This document shows, piece by piece, positions 45,501 through 57,659 of a stretch of DNA of 64,000 nt. Below the pieces are notes generated by a model that searched no databases, was not told where the DNA came from, and saw only the letters and a list, made by a program, of their open reading frames with translations. Position numbers and translations under genes: made by a program. Origin of the DNA: Nemertoderma westbladi (lineage: Eukaryota > Xenacoelomorpha > Nemertodermatida > Nemertodermatidae). Within the stretch, counting starts at the first letter, position 1, and each line of letters starts with the position of its first letter. Location of the stretch: contig JAUCBJ010007571.1 of the NCBI GenBank assembly GCA_032718475.1, positions 1-64,000 on the forward strand. Direction: 5' to 3'.

Positions 45501-45830
45501 AACCTGAGTCGAGTTCACAGCTGTATAGATTCCTGGACTCCCTCGACCCAGGTTTGTGGCGCTAAATTGTGTTGGCGATGGTTGCGGGGACTTAATATCT
45601 CTCTGTATCCATAATCCACCATCATTTAGATCCTCGACCGTGACGATCCCAGTCTCTGCAGTACCGGTATTGTTCTCAGCCGTATCGTCAGTACTGGCAA
45701 CATGCAGACCTTTTGCGACTAGACAATCCGCGCGCTTTAGTAAGTCTGCTCGAGATCCGACTGAGGAAACATCATTGTTGCGAAGAAAATGCTTCAGTCT
45801 CATCGTACTCATTTTGCGAACTTTGTCCAT
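42571..45830 (-). pseudogene. LINE ORF1: SAP domain, 23-residue repeats, Ulp1-like domain
   Basis: ATG 45830. SAP domain at residues about 6-42 (MSTMRLKHFLRNNDVSSVGS). Then tandem repeats; then a C48/Ulp1-like domain with HFVLHVADIRNRTVFTLCS (His) and QKPGSLDCGLFVCLYAL (oxyanion Gln and nucleophile Cys); then a coiled coil (ISKMEFQHDELKEEVKNLKD) and an Asn/Ser/Gln-rich tail. At 45169-45172 a run of four G (plus strand) replaces the five found in neighbouring repeat units. The lost base splits the frame into 45830-45126 and 45129-42571. In a canonical Ulp1 alignment the catalytic Asp (YYDS) falls on the C of TLCS, so the triad is not standard. Role inferred: nucleic-acid-binding ORF1 with a possible SUMO-type protease or binding module. 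Confidence 0.8.
44950..45420 (-). repeat. 69-bp coding repeats in LINE ORF1
   Basis: Units encode about 23 residues of the type PLSQPKSPREVAVKPTGSDE plus IVS, at least six copies, diverged at a few positions. The homologous ORF1 at 762-3491 has a completely different repeat at the same place between SAP and Ulp1-like parts. Confidence 0.85.
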
Positions 45831-45984
45831 GATTGTACCTCAGTGCCGTATCTGAGACCCAAAAATTCGCTACCTGTTCTCCAATTCTTGTCAGTATTCC
45901 AGTATTCCACAATAAGTGAATCAAAATATATATAATATTATATAGGCCGGTACTGGTATAGCAGTATATCGAATAGCAGTGACA

Positions 45985-48900
45985 GCACAGCGTTCTCGGT
46001 AGCTCCTCCACATCACAGCATTCCCGGTAGCGCCCCTACAGCACAGAGTTCCTGACAGCGCCTCCACAGCACAGCATTCCCGGCGGCGCCCCCACAGCAC
46101 ATCGTTCCTGGCAGCGCCCCCACAGCACAGCGTTCCCGGCAGCGCCCCACAGCACAGCATTCCCGGCAGCGCCCCCACAGTACAGCGTTCCTGGCGGCGC
46201 CCCCACAGCATAGCGTTCCCGGCAGCGCCCCCACAGCACAGCGTTCCTGGTGGCGCCCCCACAGCACAGCGTTCCCGGCAGCGCCCCCACAGCACAGCGT
46301 TCCCGAAAGCGCCCCCACAGCACAGCGTTCCCGGCAGCGCCCCCACAGCACAGCGTTCCCGGCAGCGCCCCCACAGCACAGCATTCCCGGCGGCGCCCAC
46401 ACAGCATAGCGTTCCCGGCAGCGCCCCCACAGCACAGCATTCCCAGCAGCGCCCCCAGAGCAAGGCGTTCCCGGCGGCGCCCCCACAGCACAGCGTTCCC
46501 GGCGGCGCCCCCACAGCGCTGCGTTCCCGGCGGCGCCCCCACAGCACAGTGTTCCCGGCAGCGCCCCCACATCAGAGCGTTCCCGGCAGCGCCCCACAGC
46601 ACAGCGTTCCCGGCGGCGCCCCCACAGCACATCGTTCCCGGCAGCGCCCCCACAGCACAGCGTTCCCGGCAGCGCCCCCACAACATAGCGTTCCTGGCAG
46701 CGCCCCCACAGCACAGCGTTCCCGGCGGCGCCCCCACAGCATAGCGTTCCCGGCAGCGCCCCCACAGCACAGCGTTCCCGGCAGCGCCCCACATCACAGC
46801 GTTCCCGGCAGCGCCCCACAGCACAGCGTTCCCGGCGGCGCCCCCACAGCACATCGTTCCCGGCAGCGCCCCCACAACACAGCGTTCCCGGCAGCGCCCC
46901 CACAGCACAGCGTTCCCGTCGGCGCCCCCACAGCATAGCGTTCCCGGCAGCGCCCCCACAGCACAGCATTCCCGGCAGCGCCCCCAGAGCACAGCGTTCC
47001 CGGCGGCGCCCCCACAGCATAGCGTTCCCGGCAGCGCCCCCACAGCACAGCATTCCCAGCAGCGCCCCCAGAGCAAGGCATTCCCGGCAGCGCCCCCACA
47101 GCACAGCGTTCCCGGCGGCGCCCCCACAGCGCTGCGTTCCCGGCGGCGCCCCCACAGCACAGCGTTCCCGGCAGCGCCCCCACATCAGAGCGTTCCCGGC
47201 AGCGCCCCACAGCACAGCGTTCCCGGCGGCGCCCCCACAGCACATCGTTCCCGGCAGCGCCCCCACAGCACAGCGTTCCCGGCAGCGCCCCCACAACATA
47301 GCATTCCCGGCAGCGCCCCCACAGCACAGCGTTCCCGGCGGCGCCCCCACAGCATAGCGTTCCCGGCAGCGCCCCCACAGCACAGCGTTCCCAGCAGCGC
47401 CCCACATCACAGCGTTCCCGGCAGCGCCCCACAGCACAGCGTTCCCGGCGGCGCCCCCACAGCACATCGTTCCCGGCAGCGCCCCCACAACACAGCGTTC
47501 CCGGCAGCGCCCCCACAGCACAGCGTTCCCGTCGGCGCCCCCACAGCATAGCGTTCCCGGCAGCGCCCCCACAGCACAGCATTCCCGGCAGCGCCCCCAG
47601 AGCACAGCGTTCCCGGCGGCGCCCCCACAGCATAGCGTTCCCGGCAGCGCCCCCACAGCACAGCATTCCCGGCAGCGCCCCCAGAGCACAGCGTTCCCGG
47701 CGGCGCCCCCACAGCATAGCGTTCCCGGCAGCGCCCCCACAGCACAGCGTTCCTGGCGGCGCCCCCACAGCACAGCGTTCCCGGCAGCGCCCCCACAGCA
47801 CAGCGTTCCCGACAGCGCCCCCACAGCACAGCGTTCCCGGCGGCGCCCCCACAGCACAGCGTTCCCGGCAGCGCCCCCACATCACAGCGTTCCCGGCAGC
47901 GCCACACAGCATAGCGTTCCCGGCAGCGCCCCCACAGCACATCGTTCCCGGCAGCGCCCCCACAGCACAGCGTTCCCGGCAGCGCCCCCACAACACAGCG
48001 TTCCCGGCAGCGCCCCCACAGCACAGCGTTCCCGGCGGCGCCCCCACAGCATAGCGTTCCCGGCAGCGCCCCCACAGCACAGCGTTCCCGGCAGCGCCCC
48101 CACATCACAGCGTTCCCGGCAGCGCCCCACAGCACAGCGTTCCCGGCGGCGCCCCCACAGCACATCGTTCCCGGCAGCGCCCCCACAGCACAGCGTTCCC
48201 GGCAGCGCCCCCACAACACAGCGTTCCCGGCAGCGCCCCCACAGCACAGCGTTCCCGGCGGCGCCCCCACAGCATAGCGTTCCCGGCAGCGCCCCCACAG
48301 CACAGCATTCCCGGCAGCGCCCCCAGAGCACAGCGTTCCCGGCGGCGCCCCCACAGCATAACGTTCCCGGCAGCGCCCCCACAGCACAGCATTCCCGGCA
48401 GCACTCCCACAGCACAGCGTTCCCGGCAGCGCCCCCAGAGCACAGTGTTCCCGGCGGCGCCCCCACAGCACAGCGTTCCCGGCGGCGCGCCCACAGCACA
48501 GCGTTCCCGGCGGCGCCCCCACAGCATAGCGTTCCCGGCAGCGCCCCCACAGCACAGCATTCCCGGCAGCGCCCCCAGAGCACAGCGTTCCCGGCGGCGC
48601 CCCCACAGCATAGCGTTCCCGGCAGCGCCCCCACAACACAGCGTTCCCGGCAGCGCCCCCACAGCACAGCGTTCCCGTCGGCGCCCCCACAGCATAGCGT
48701 TCCCGGCAGCGCCCCCACAGCACAGCGTTCCCGGCAGCGCCCCCACAGCACAGCGTTCCCGGCAGCGCCCCCACAGCACAGCATTCCCGGCGGCGCCCAC
48801 ACAGCATAGCGTTCCCGGCAGCGCCCCCACAGCACAGCATTCCCAGCAGCGCCCCCAGAGCAAGGCGTTCCCGGCGGCGCCCCCACAGCACAGCGTTCCC

Positions 48901-51344
48901 GGCGGCGCCCCCACAGCGCTGCGTTCCCGGCGGCGCCCCCACAGCACAGTGTTCCCGGCAGCGCCCCCACATCAGAGCGTTCCCGGCAGCGCCCCACAGC
49001 ACAGCGTTCCCGGCGGCGCCCCCACAGCACATCGTTCCCGGCAGCGCCCCCACAGCACAGCGTTCCCGGCAGCGCCCCCACAACATAGCGTTCCTGGCAG
49101 CGCCCCCACAGCACAGCGTTCCCGGCGGCGCCCCCACAGCATAGCGTTCCCGGCAGCGCCCCCACAGCACAGCGTTCCCGGCAGCGCCCCACATCACAGC
49201 GTTCCCGGCAGCGCCCCACAGCACAGCGTTCCCGGCGGCGCCCCCACAGCACATCGTTCCCGGCAGCGCCCCCACAACACAGCGTTCCCGGCAGCGCCCC
49301 CACAGCACAGCGTTCCCGTCGGCGCCCCCACAGCATAGCGTTCCCGGCAGCGCCCCCACAGCACAGCATTCCCGGCAGCGCCCCCAGAGCACAGCGTTCC
49401 CGGCGGCGCCCCCACAGCATAGCGTTCCCGGCAGCGCCCCCACAGCACAGCATTCCCAGCAGCGCCCCCAGAGCAAGGCATTCCCGGCAGCGCCCCCACA
49501 GCACAGCGTTCCCGGCGGCGCCCCCACAGCGCTGCGTTCCCGGCGGCGCCCCCACAGCACAGCGTTCCCGGCAGCGCCCCCACATCAGAGCGTTCCCGGC
49601 AGCGCCCCACAGCACAGCGTTCCCGGCGGCGCCCCCACAGCACATCGTTCCCGGCAGCGCCCCCACAGCACAGCGTTCCCGGCAGCGCCCCCACAACATA
49701 GCATTCCCGGCAGCGCCCCCACAGCACAGCGTTCCCGGCGGCGCCCCCACAGCATAGCGTTCCCGGCAGCGCCCCCACAGCACAGCGTTCCCAGCAGCGC
49801 CCCACATCACAGCGTTCCCGGCAGCGCCCCACAGCACAGCGTTCCCGGCGGCGCCCCCACAGCACATCGTTCCCGGCAGCGCCCCCACAACACAGCGTTC
49901 CCGGCAGCGCCCCCACAGCACAGCGTTCCCGTCGGCGCCCCCACAGCATAGCGTTCCCGGCAGCGCCCCCACAGCACAGCATTCCCGGCAGCGCCCCCAG
50001 AGCACAGCGTTCCCGGCGGCGCCCCCACAGCATAGCGTTCCCGGCAGCGCCCCCACAGCACAGCATTCCCGGCAGCGCCCCCAGAGCACAGCGTTCCCGG
50101 CGGCGCCCCCACAGCATAGCGTTCCCGGCAGCGCCCCCACAGCACAGCGTTCCTGGCGGCGCCCCCACAGCACAGCGTTCCCGGCAGCGCCCCCACAGCA
50201 CAGCGTTCCCGACAGCGCCCCCACAGCACAGCGTTCCCGGCGGCGCCCCCACAGCACAGCGTTCCCGGCAGCGCCCCCACATCACAGCGTTCCCGGCAGC
50301 GCCACACAGCATAGCGTTCCCGGCAGCGCCCCCACAGCACATCGTTCCCGGCAGCGCCCCCACAGCACAGCGTTCCCGGCAGCGCCCCCACAACACAGCG
50401 TTCCCGGCAGCGCCCCCACAGCACAGCGTTCCCGGCGGCGCCCCCACAGCATAGCGTTCCCGGCAGCGCCCCCACAGCACAGCGTTCCCGGCAGCGCCCC
50501 CACATCACAGCGTTCCCGGCAGCGCCCCACAGCACAGCGTTCCCGGCGGCGCCCCCACAGCACATCGTTCCCGGCAGCGCCCCCACAGCACAGCGTTCCC
50601 GGCAGCGCCCCCACAACACAGCGTTCCCGGCAGCGCCCCCACAGCACAGCGTTCCCGGCGGCGCCCCCACAGCATAGCGTTCCCGGCAGCGCCCCCACAG
50701 CACAGCATTCCCGGCAGCGCCCCCAGAGCACAGCGTTCCCGGCGGCGCCCCCACAGCATAACGTTCCCGGCAGCGCCCCCACAGCACAGCATTCCCGGCA
50801 GCACTCCCACAGCACAGCGTTCCCGGCAGCGCCCCCAGAGCACAGTGTTCCCGGCGGCGCCCCCACAGCACAGCGTTCCCGGCGGCGCGCCCACAGCACA
50901 GCGTTCCCGGCGGCGCCCCCACAGCATAGCGTTCCCGGCAGCGCCCCCACAGCACAGCATTCCCGGCAGCGCCCCCAGAGCACAGCGTTCCCGGCGGCGC
51001 CCCCACAGCATAGCGTTCCCGGCAGCGCCCCCACAACACAGCGTTCCCGGCAGCGCCCCCACAGCACAGCGTTCCCGTCGGCGCCCCCACAGCATAGCGT
51101 TCCCGGCAGCGCCCCCACAGCACAGCATTCCCGGCAGCGCCCCCAGAGCACAGCGTTCCCGTCGGCGCCCCCACAGCATAGCGTTCCCGGCAGCGCCCCC
51201 ACAGCACAGCATTCCCGGCAGCGCCCCCAGAGCACAGTGTTCCCGGCGGCGCCCCCACAGCACAGCGTTCCCGGCGGCGCGCCCACAGCACAGCATTCCC
51301 GGCAGCGCCCCCACAGCACAGCGTTCCCGGCGGCGCCCCACAGC
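45985..51344. repeat. 28-bp GC-rich satellite, 5.4 kb, about 190 units
   Basis: The same unit as at 16.8-17.8 kb, with variants at fixed positions (gtt/att, cggcag/cggcgg/cgtcgg, cacag/cagag/caacac) and occasional 27-bp units (gcgccccacag). It gives long stop-free ORFs on both strands that I do not regard as genes. It is embedded between the LINE 5' end and a unique flank (gggcgggcggcactcgag). Confidence 0.95.
46315..51120. repeat. 2.4-kb tandem duplication inside the 28-bp satellite
   Basis: Bases about 46315-48715 and 48715-51120 repeat with an offset of exactly 2400 bp, including rare variants such as gcgctgcg, cccacacagcatag and gcaaggc. I saw essentially no mismatch in the blocks compared. 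The ends are set by where the variant strings stop agreeing (46261 versus 48661, and 48721 versus 51121). Confidence 0.85.
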
Positions 51345-53050
51345 ACCGTAATGGGGCGGGCGGCACTCGAGTTCAATTCGGCATTCCTCGTGGAGCTTTC
51401 AATTGCATTCGAGGCGTCAGAATTAAATGGCGAAGCAGACTAGGCCTTGAAGACGACACAGACATACCGGCCTCTCCGTTTTTCAACACAAATACTTTTT
51501 ACATAATCTTATTTCGAAAAGTTTAAATTAAATTGCGATTTAGACCAATATTATAAATTATTTTTCATAATCTTTAATTTATATTTACTAGAACGCCATC
51601 AAGATGGCTTTAAACGAACCTGTCTTACACAGACTCCAAGAAACAGATGGGATTGGAAGATGCAAACCAAGAATGACTTGCATCAACCAAAAAACTGCCT
51701 CCCATCTAATGTAATACACATTCGCCTAGGCAAACAAATCATAATCACAATTACTACGATGATGTGTGAAATGGTATCCATATCCGCAACCTGAGAAACG
51801 GCCCAAAAGAGCAGTTTATTATGCGGAGGGGTCTTTTCTGTATTAGATAAATAAAATAAAGAACACTATAATTACAGTATTTATACCTGATACATTCTCA
51901 GTTAGCCTAATAAAAACATCGGAGCAACCAATATAATGTACATGTACAAGCATCCTATGAAAGTTTGTGAAATGTTCCCTTAAGTCTACCCAACAGCCGT
52001 TGGTACCCGGCTGGCAGCCACCCTGGTTCAGTTTTATGGTTTTGTTAGTTTAATCGACAGCTGTTGTAAACGTCCCAGATATACAAAACCTACTAAGCCT
52101 TTGCATTACAATTGAGCTTAGCCTAAGTTGATGACAGTATTATAACGATGACAATTAGGCCCTATAGATACATACGATATATATATGATGTACTGCTTGA
52201 CATTACACTAACTGGCTGAATAGAGATAGAACTATAATAATACGTTTGGCATTCTGTCAGATTTCAGTAGTAAGTAACCTCATAATAATTGCTAAATATC
52301 AATCACCTGAAAAACATTTCAAGCAAGGGAGTTGTGGGTATTTAATTTCGCGTTCAATAATGTTGAAAATATGCAAATATTTCGAATATCGCACTTCGAA
52401 TCGTTCCCAACTTTTTTATTCAACAACTAGACAACAATTGATAAATACTTGCGTTTACAATTTTACAATGCATGCAAGTGGTTTCAAGCCATTTGGTGAA
52501 CATACATAGTGAGTGATATAGTGACATATATAGTGATATAGGTAAATATATCCATCGTGTTTTTGCCGGCCTCAGCTTTAGACAAAAACTACCCAGTCTA
52601 AAGACAGGTTCGTTATAAACTTTGTCTTCGTAATTAAATTCCGATATTTTGCCTTGCAATTTAAACTCATCGGTGTTCTGGAATTTTGAACTATTAACAT
52701 TATTGTTAAAAATCGAATATTGTTTATTTATTGCCGTTTATTTGTTATTAAATGGAATTAAAATGACTTTAATTTAAAAAAAAAGCAAAAATATACATAA
52801 ACAATAGCAAAGACCAACAACAACATACAATTAAAAAAAATGTCACCAAAATAACTCCAAAAATGGGATATATCTTGCATCTTAATCTTGCATCATAATA
52901 ACAAACACCTCGAAAAATACAGCTTGCCAACACATTGTTACTATCCATATTAAAACATCAGAGACGTTGCAGCTACTACCGTAAATATAACCAAATGGTC
53001 GACACTGAATAACACGGTTTAAACAACCCTAACCAACCATACCCTCAGCT
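51345..53050. other. Non-coding AT-rich stretch
   Basis: No supported gene. The open stretches at 52246-52509 and 52420-52659 overlap on opposite strands and have no recognisable content. Confidence 0.4.
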
Positions 53051-53084
53051 CATGTGTTAATAGCGTGAAAGTGTCTGGAAACAC

Positions 53085-53470
53085 AAAGTCTGGAAACACA
53101 AACTATGTGTTTATGTAAAATTAAAGGAAAGGTGCAGGTTACAGATGGCGGTGTTCTCTAACCAAAACACTAAATTAAACTTCATTTAACTTGATTTTCT
53201 ATCTGCTTCTCACCCTAACCGCGAGACAGGGGGAGAAACTAGACGCAAAACCCGCCTTGGCGAATTATCCCCCCTCAATGTTAAATTTTCCATTTAGGGA
53301 AAGGAACAGGTTACAGTGGCACGTTATTTTAACCAAAACATTAAACTAAACACAATAGAACAGTTTTATTTTTGAGAGTAATCAGCCTTTATTTGCGTCC
53401 AATTTCCCCTGGAGAGGGATGAATTTTTATTGCGTCCAGTTCACCCCCCCCCCCCCCCCCCCCCCCATAT
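53085..53470 (-). repeat. Dispersed repeat copies with poly(C)
   Basis: 53220-53370 is the inverse copy of 1-150. A more diverged copy (ggaaaggtgcaggttacag, ctaaccaaaacacta) precedes it at 53120-53180. A separate plus-oriented piece at 53385-53468 ends in gcgtccagttc plus about 24 C, exactly like base 120-153. The family therefore appears to end in poly(C). Confidence 0.6.
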
Positions 53471-53569
53471 CTGCTAACCGCATAGCATTACGTAGCTCAA
53501 AACTCTCAAGGCAAAAATAATAACTAGAATGGGATGGTTTTATTGAAATGTTTATTCCGCCCATGTGAA

Positions 53570-53875
53570 GAATACCAGGATTTCACTTTTCGGTCGACTT
53601 TTTATTGGAATTTTATATGAAGATTTTATATTTTTTTAAATTTATCTTTATTAAGTGTTTTATAACGCTTATTTCTGTCTTATAACCTGTACATATACTA
53701 ATTCGTTTATTGTTTTGGTTAAATTCAGCCCTTCTGTAACCTGTGTTTTTAGTGAAAACCTGGTATTCTTCACATGGGGGTAACTGCAAGCAGAAAGTCT
53801 GGTATTCTTCACATGGGGGTAACTGCAAAGTGAAATAAAACGGCAGAAAGTCTGGTATTCTTCACATGGGCCGTT
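53570..53875. repeat. Short dispersed motif, four copies
   Basis: The words tggtattcttcacatggg recur at about 53761, 53803 and 53851, with the inverse near 53568 and another copy near 12979. Two of the copies are followed by ggtaactgcaa. This looks like a small local tandem of an interspersed repeat. Confidence 0.55.
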
Positions 53876-56458
53876 TATTCTGAATAGTTTTCCTTCTTTG
53901 GTCATCGAAGTATATCCGTATAATAAAAAAATTGGAATGAAAATATAGACACTTCGAATATACTATAACTTTAAAATAATAAAAGCACAATCAAATCAAT
54001 TGATAATCTATTGAGTGTAGAAAGTGTATCATTACAGAATACAAAAAGTCCCTATGTTTGACTAGGATTAAATACGTAATATAAATTATGGCGGTGTTAT
54101 AAAGGAACTGTAATAAATTATACTTACTGAAAATTATTCACACTAATGACCCTATAATAAAGCGGCAGCAATAATAATAATAATAAATATAATTAATTAT
54201 ATTTAATATTGATAAAGATCTCGGCATACGGTATGTTACGTTATACATGAGTGCGTATACGCAAACCCAATGGTACAATGGGAACCTGGTTTTGCTGGGG
54301 GAGTAAAGAAATGATTGGGTAGTTATGGAGTGAGTGTTCACCCTAGGGAGTTAGTGTGCCGCCCTCAGTGACTTATAGCTATACTGCCGAAAAAGGTTAA
54401 ACACCCTATCTCCAAATCATCGAAAATAATATTTCACATTCCAAAGTAACTTTTTTCGCTCTTTCATGAGAGCTATAATATCCTATCACCAGACTCAAAG
54501 TGGAATATTTCTACTATGTAAAACACCCAAGATATTTAGTCTTACGTTACCTAATACAACAAGTAACACTAACACCTTATCAATACCTTTTACATTATAG
54601 GGTATTTTTCCTTAACATAATAAACAATTACTTTTTTGGCGACTTCGTGGATAAAGTAATTAGCACTGATATTTCCGTTATGTAAAAAACACCCTATATT
54701 AATGAATATCTATTGTGATTGAATAATTAATTATATTCCAAAACGTTTCATAGGTTAAATTTTATGGAGACATTTTGAATAGTAGCCATGATACACCAGT
54801 GGCGATGTGTAACAAAATACCTTATCTCCAAAATATAGGATTTTGATCCAAGGTAAAACATCCTAAATAAAAAAATAGTCACCCCATAGAGTTTCATTTA
54901 TCAACGCGTCTAAAAAAAACACCCTAAGTGGAATAATTGTTGATTTAATCAGATTATATTAAAGGAAATCATTTCAAAATGTATTTTAATTTAATTTTGT
55001 ATAATTGGTCTTCAAAATGAGCCATTAACGAATCAATTACACTTATCTGGGGCCGAAAGGTGGCATCAAATGAGTTTACGTCAATTTTTCAAAACTCACC
55101 TCTTGCAGATTGGGTGATTTACCATTTCACGGCAGAATAGGTAACAGCGAAGAGATAGGAGCCTTCGGGTTGCACCTGGCTCTCGTGTTTCATACGGTCA
55201 ACGACTTTACTTTTTGTTAAATCGCCGCCGCGCATTTTGATATATTCGCATTCGCATATTTAGTTACTTAAAAATATGAAAGAGGTAAAATGTATGCCGA
55301 GACGACTTTCAATATGCATCAAAAACTGTAAAGTTAAAGTAAAGCTAAAAATAGATTAGGATATAATTTGTAAATTTTCACTCACTTTATTAGTTCTAAT
55401 TCATTAGTTCTAGAATGTTTGTTAGAGGCTGTTAGTTCCAAAGACAATTACACATTTACAAAACTATTGAAAACATAATATAATAGTCAACTACCATTTT
55501 AAGTAACTTAATGACTTCATTTATTAACTCAAGAATGTTTTTTATTAAATAAATAAAAATAGTTTATAGCAGGTTATCAATAAATTATTAAAATAAAATG
55601 TTTAATTATTTAATATAAGTGGCGAAGTTTTACTGCTAATTAATTTAGTAGCACAATCAAGGTATAAATGGTAAAATATGCGTGATAAAGGAATAATTAA
55701 TGTCTAAATAAAGGAAAATAATTAAAGTAAGAGTAATTAATAAAATGTCGTGTTAAATTAATGGAGGATAGAGTGGGTGGGAGTAACTGGATATTCTAAA
55801 AATAAATAGAAACTCTATAATTCGGAGGCCTTTCAACGAGATATGGATAACGAAAAGCCGGAATCCGGCCAACAATGTAAACCCGGTCCCGGTCTCGACG
55901 ATTTTGGAACGGGATCCCGAAGTATAAAAAAATAGTGAAGTACATAATGTTGAATATCCGAAGAAACGTTGCACCATAACAGAAATGTAATTGATTACTT
56001 ATCGAATTAAGTAAACCGTCCAGTATTCAACTATATTAATTTTATCCCACTATATTTCAGTTAGGTAAACCCTTTCCATAAACACACTGCTGCCGTGCAA
56101 CATATACTGAAAGCTTTAAGTAAAGTAAATTCAAAATTACATTCCCGACCCGGAAACCCCGAGAGGTCTGATCCCGTTTAAACACTAATCCGGAACATGG
56201 CGATTTATAAGATGGGAGGAACTTAATTAAAATTAAAAAAATATATCAAGGCAGGTAATTAATTAATTAATTAATTCAATTATTCTACAAATATTTAGCA
56301 ATTATTAATGGCTTTGGAAAAAACAGGTAGAAATTGTGTGACTATAAATGAATGAATATAAAATTGAGCAACACGAAACAGTAGGCACGTTCTCTATCAA
56401 AAAATATCAATTCTAATCTACCAAAAACCACATCTATACTCTACAGTCAGCAGAGTGA
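53876..56458. other. AT-rich intergenic sequence downstream of OSGIN
   Basis: No gene is seen. The word aaaacaccct and relatives recur at about 54400, 54522, 54686, 54857 and 54916, probably decayed repeat. A (taat)n stretch lies at 56258-56275 and an (ata)n stretch at 54170-54185. The OSGIN 3' UTR must begin at 56458 going down; I see no single compelling poly(A) signal. Confidence 0.4.
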
Positions 56459-57659
56459 CTAAATACTCCCAGATACAGAGTGGAGCCTTCTAGCTACGGC
56501 TAAGGCACCGCCTTTAAGAAATCTAACAAAGTTGTCCCCGGCAACGGGACCCAATGCGAACAGACCAGGTACACTTCGGGACTCGTACGTGAAGGGATTC
56601 AAGTCCATTGGGTTGTGTCGGGAGCTGATAGGGGATTCGGGATCCACCAGTAGGGATTGGTGATCTTCTAGGAAGGCTAGATTCGGTTCGGAGCCTATCA
56701 GGATCGCTACGAGACTGGCCTTTACGATGAGACTAGAGGAGTTGGGACCCCGGAGAAGACATCGTCCGTCGGCGTAAATCCTATGGAGGGAGTACCGAGG
56801 GAAAGCCGAGTAGTGCGAGTATCCGGGGAGCTCGGGAGGGGAGGACTGTCCGGGGAGCTCGGGAGGGGAGGACCGTCCGGGGAGCTCGGGAGGGGAGGAC
56901 TGTCCGGGGAGCTCGGGAGGGGAGGACTGTCCGGGGAGCGGATGGGGAGAGGGGGGCTGTCCGGGGATGTCCGGGGAGGAGTTTGTACGCATCATCCGAT
57001 AAACTTCGAAATACTCCGGGTAAACCGCCCGCGGCAGCTGCCGGAAGACGAGATTCGGAGAGTTTATGTCGTCCCGGAATACGTGGATGATATTAATGCC
57101 GCGCGCGCGGCAGTTGATGATTGCGTCGGCGGCGTTTAGTCCGGCGCCGACTATCAGCACCGGGTCCGAATCTACGTTGCAACCCTCCGATAACGCGGAC
57201 TCGAGTTGTCGCAACGAGTGGACCACCTGCCGGGACGACTCCCCTTGCACTCCCAGTCGGTTTGGAGACCCCGCTGTTCCGGTCGCCACAACCACGTACT
57301 TACAGACGATATCCACCTCGTCACTGAGTCTGCGCCCACGCACTCGCCACTTCCGGTTGCACCGGTGGGATCCGGGGTTCTCGATCTCACCGGATTCACC
57401 GTCCCGTTGCGCCTTGGTGCAGATTCTCTGGACGCGAGTTACCAGCGTCGAGTTCATGAAGTTTTCCTCGAGCCCCTTGTTGGTGACGAAGGCTTCGTAG
57501 TAACAAGTCACGTCGCCCATAGTAGCCCGAGTCTGGAGCGAAGGTTTCTGAACCGACACTCCATTGGCTACAGTTGGTAGCCTTGGAACATCCTCACTCA
57601 GATTTGATTGGTTGGTTTGCTGCCAATCAACAAAACACATTCCTGGCATTTCCATCCAC
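56459..57659 (-). CDS. OSGIN: OSGIN exon 3 (terminal coding exon)
   Basis: Acceptor gtcctctag at 57660. It begins WMEMPGMCF, matching the family's WMELPG block, and runs to TAG 56459. It contains the second Rossmann motif and the conserved GDNFVRF terminus. Confidence 0.9.

Larger units (their letters stand above)
38173..45984 (-). mobile_element. Near full-length SAP/Ulp1 LINE
   Basis: Order on the minus strand: a short 5' UTR (45984-45831), ORF1 (45830-42571, one frameshift), ORF2 with AP-type endonuclease and RT (42326-39160, one frameshift and one in-frame stop) and a 3' UTR of 987 bp ending at 38173 without poly(A). Two-ORF structure, AP endonuclease and the RT style fit the CR1/L2/Jockey side of non-LTR elements; the clade is an inference. 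The 3' tail has a near-identical second copy at 18474-19635, so the family has been active recently. The 5' end abuts the 28-bp satellite. Confidence 0.85.

Noticed and set aside
45921-51376. Cys/Arg/Gly-rich ORFs of up to 791 codons
   Set aside because: Frame-rotating readings of a 28-bp satellite; identical in kind on all three minus frames and partly on plus.
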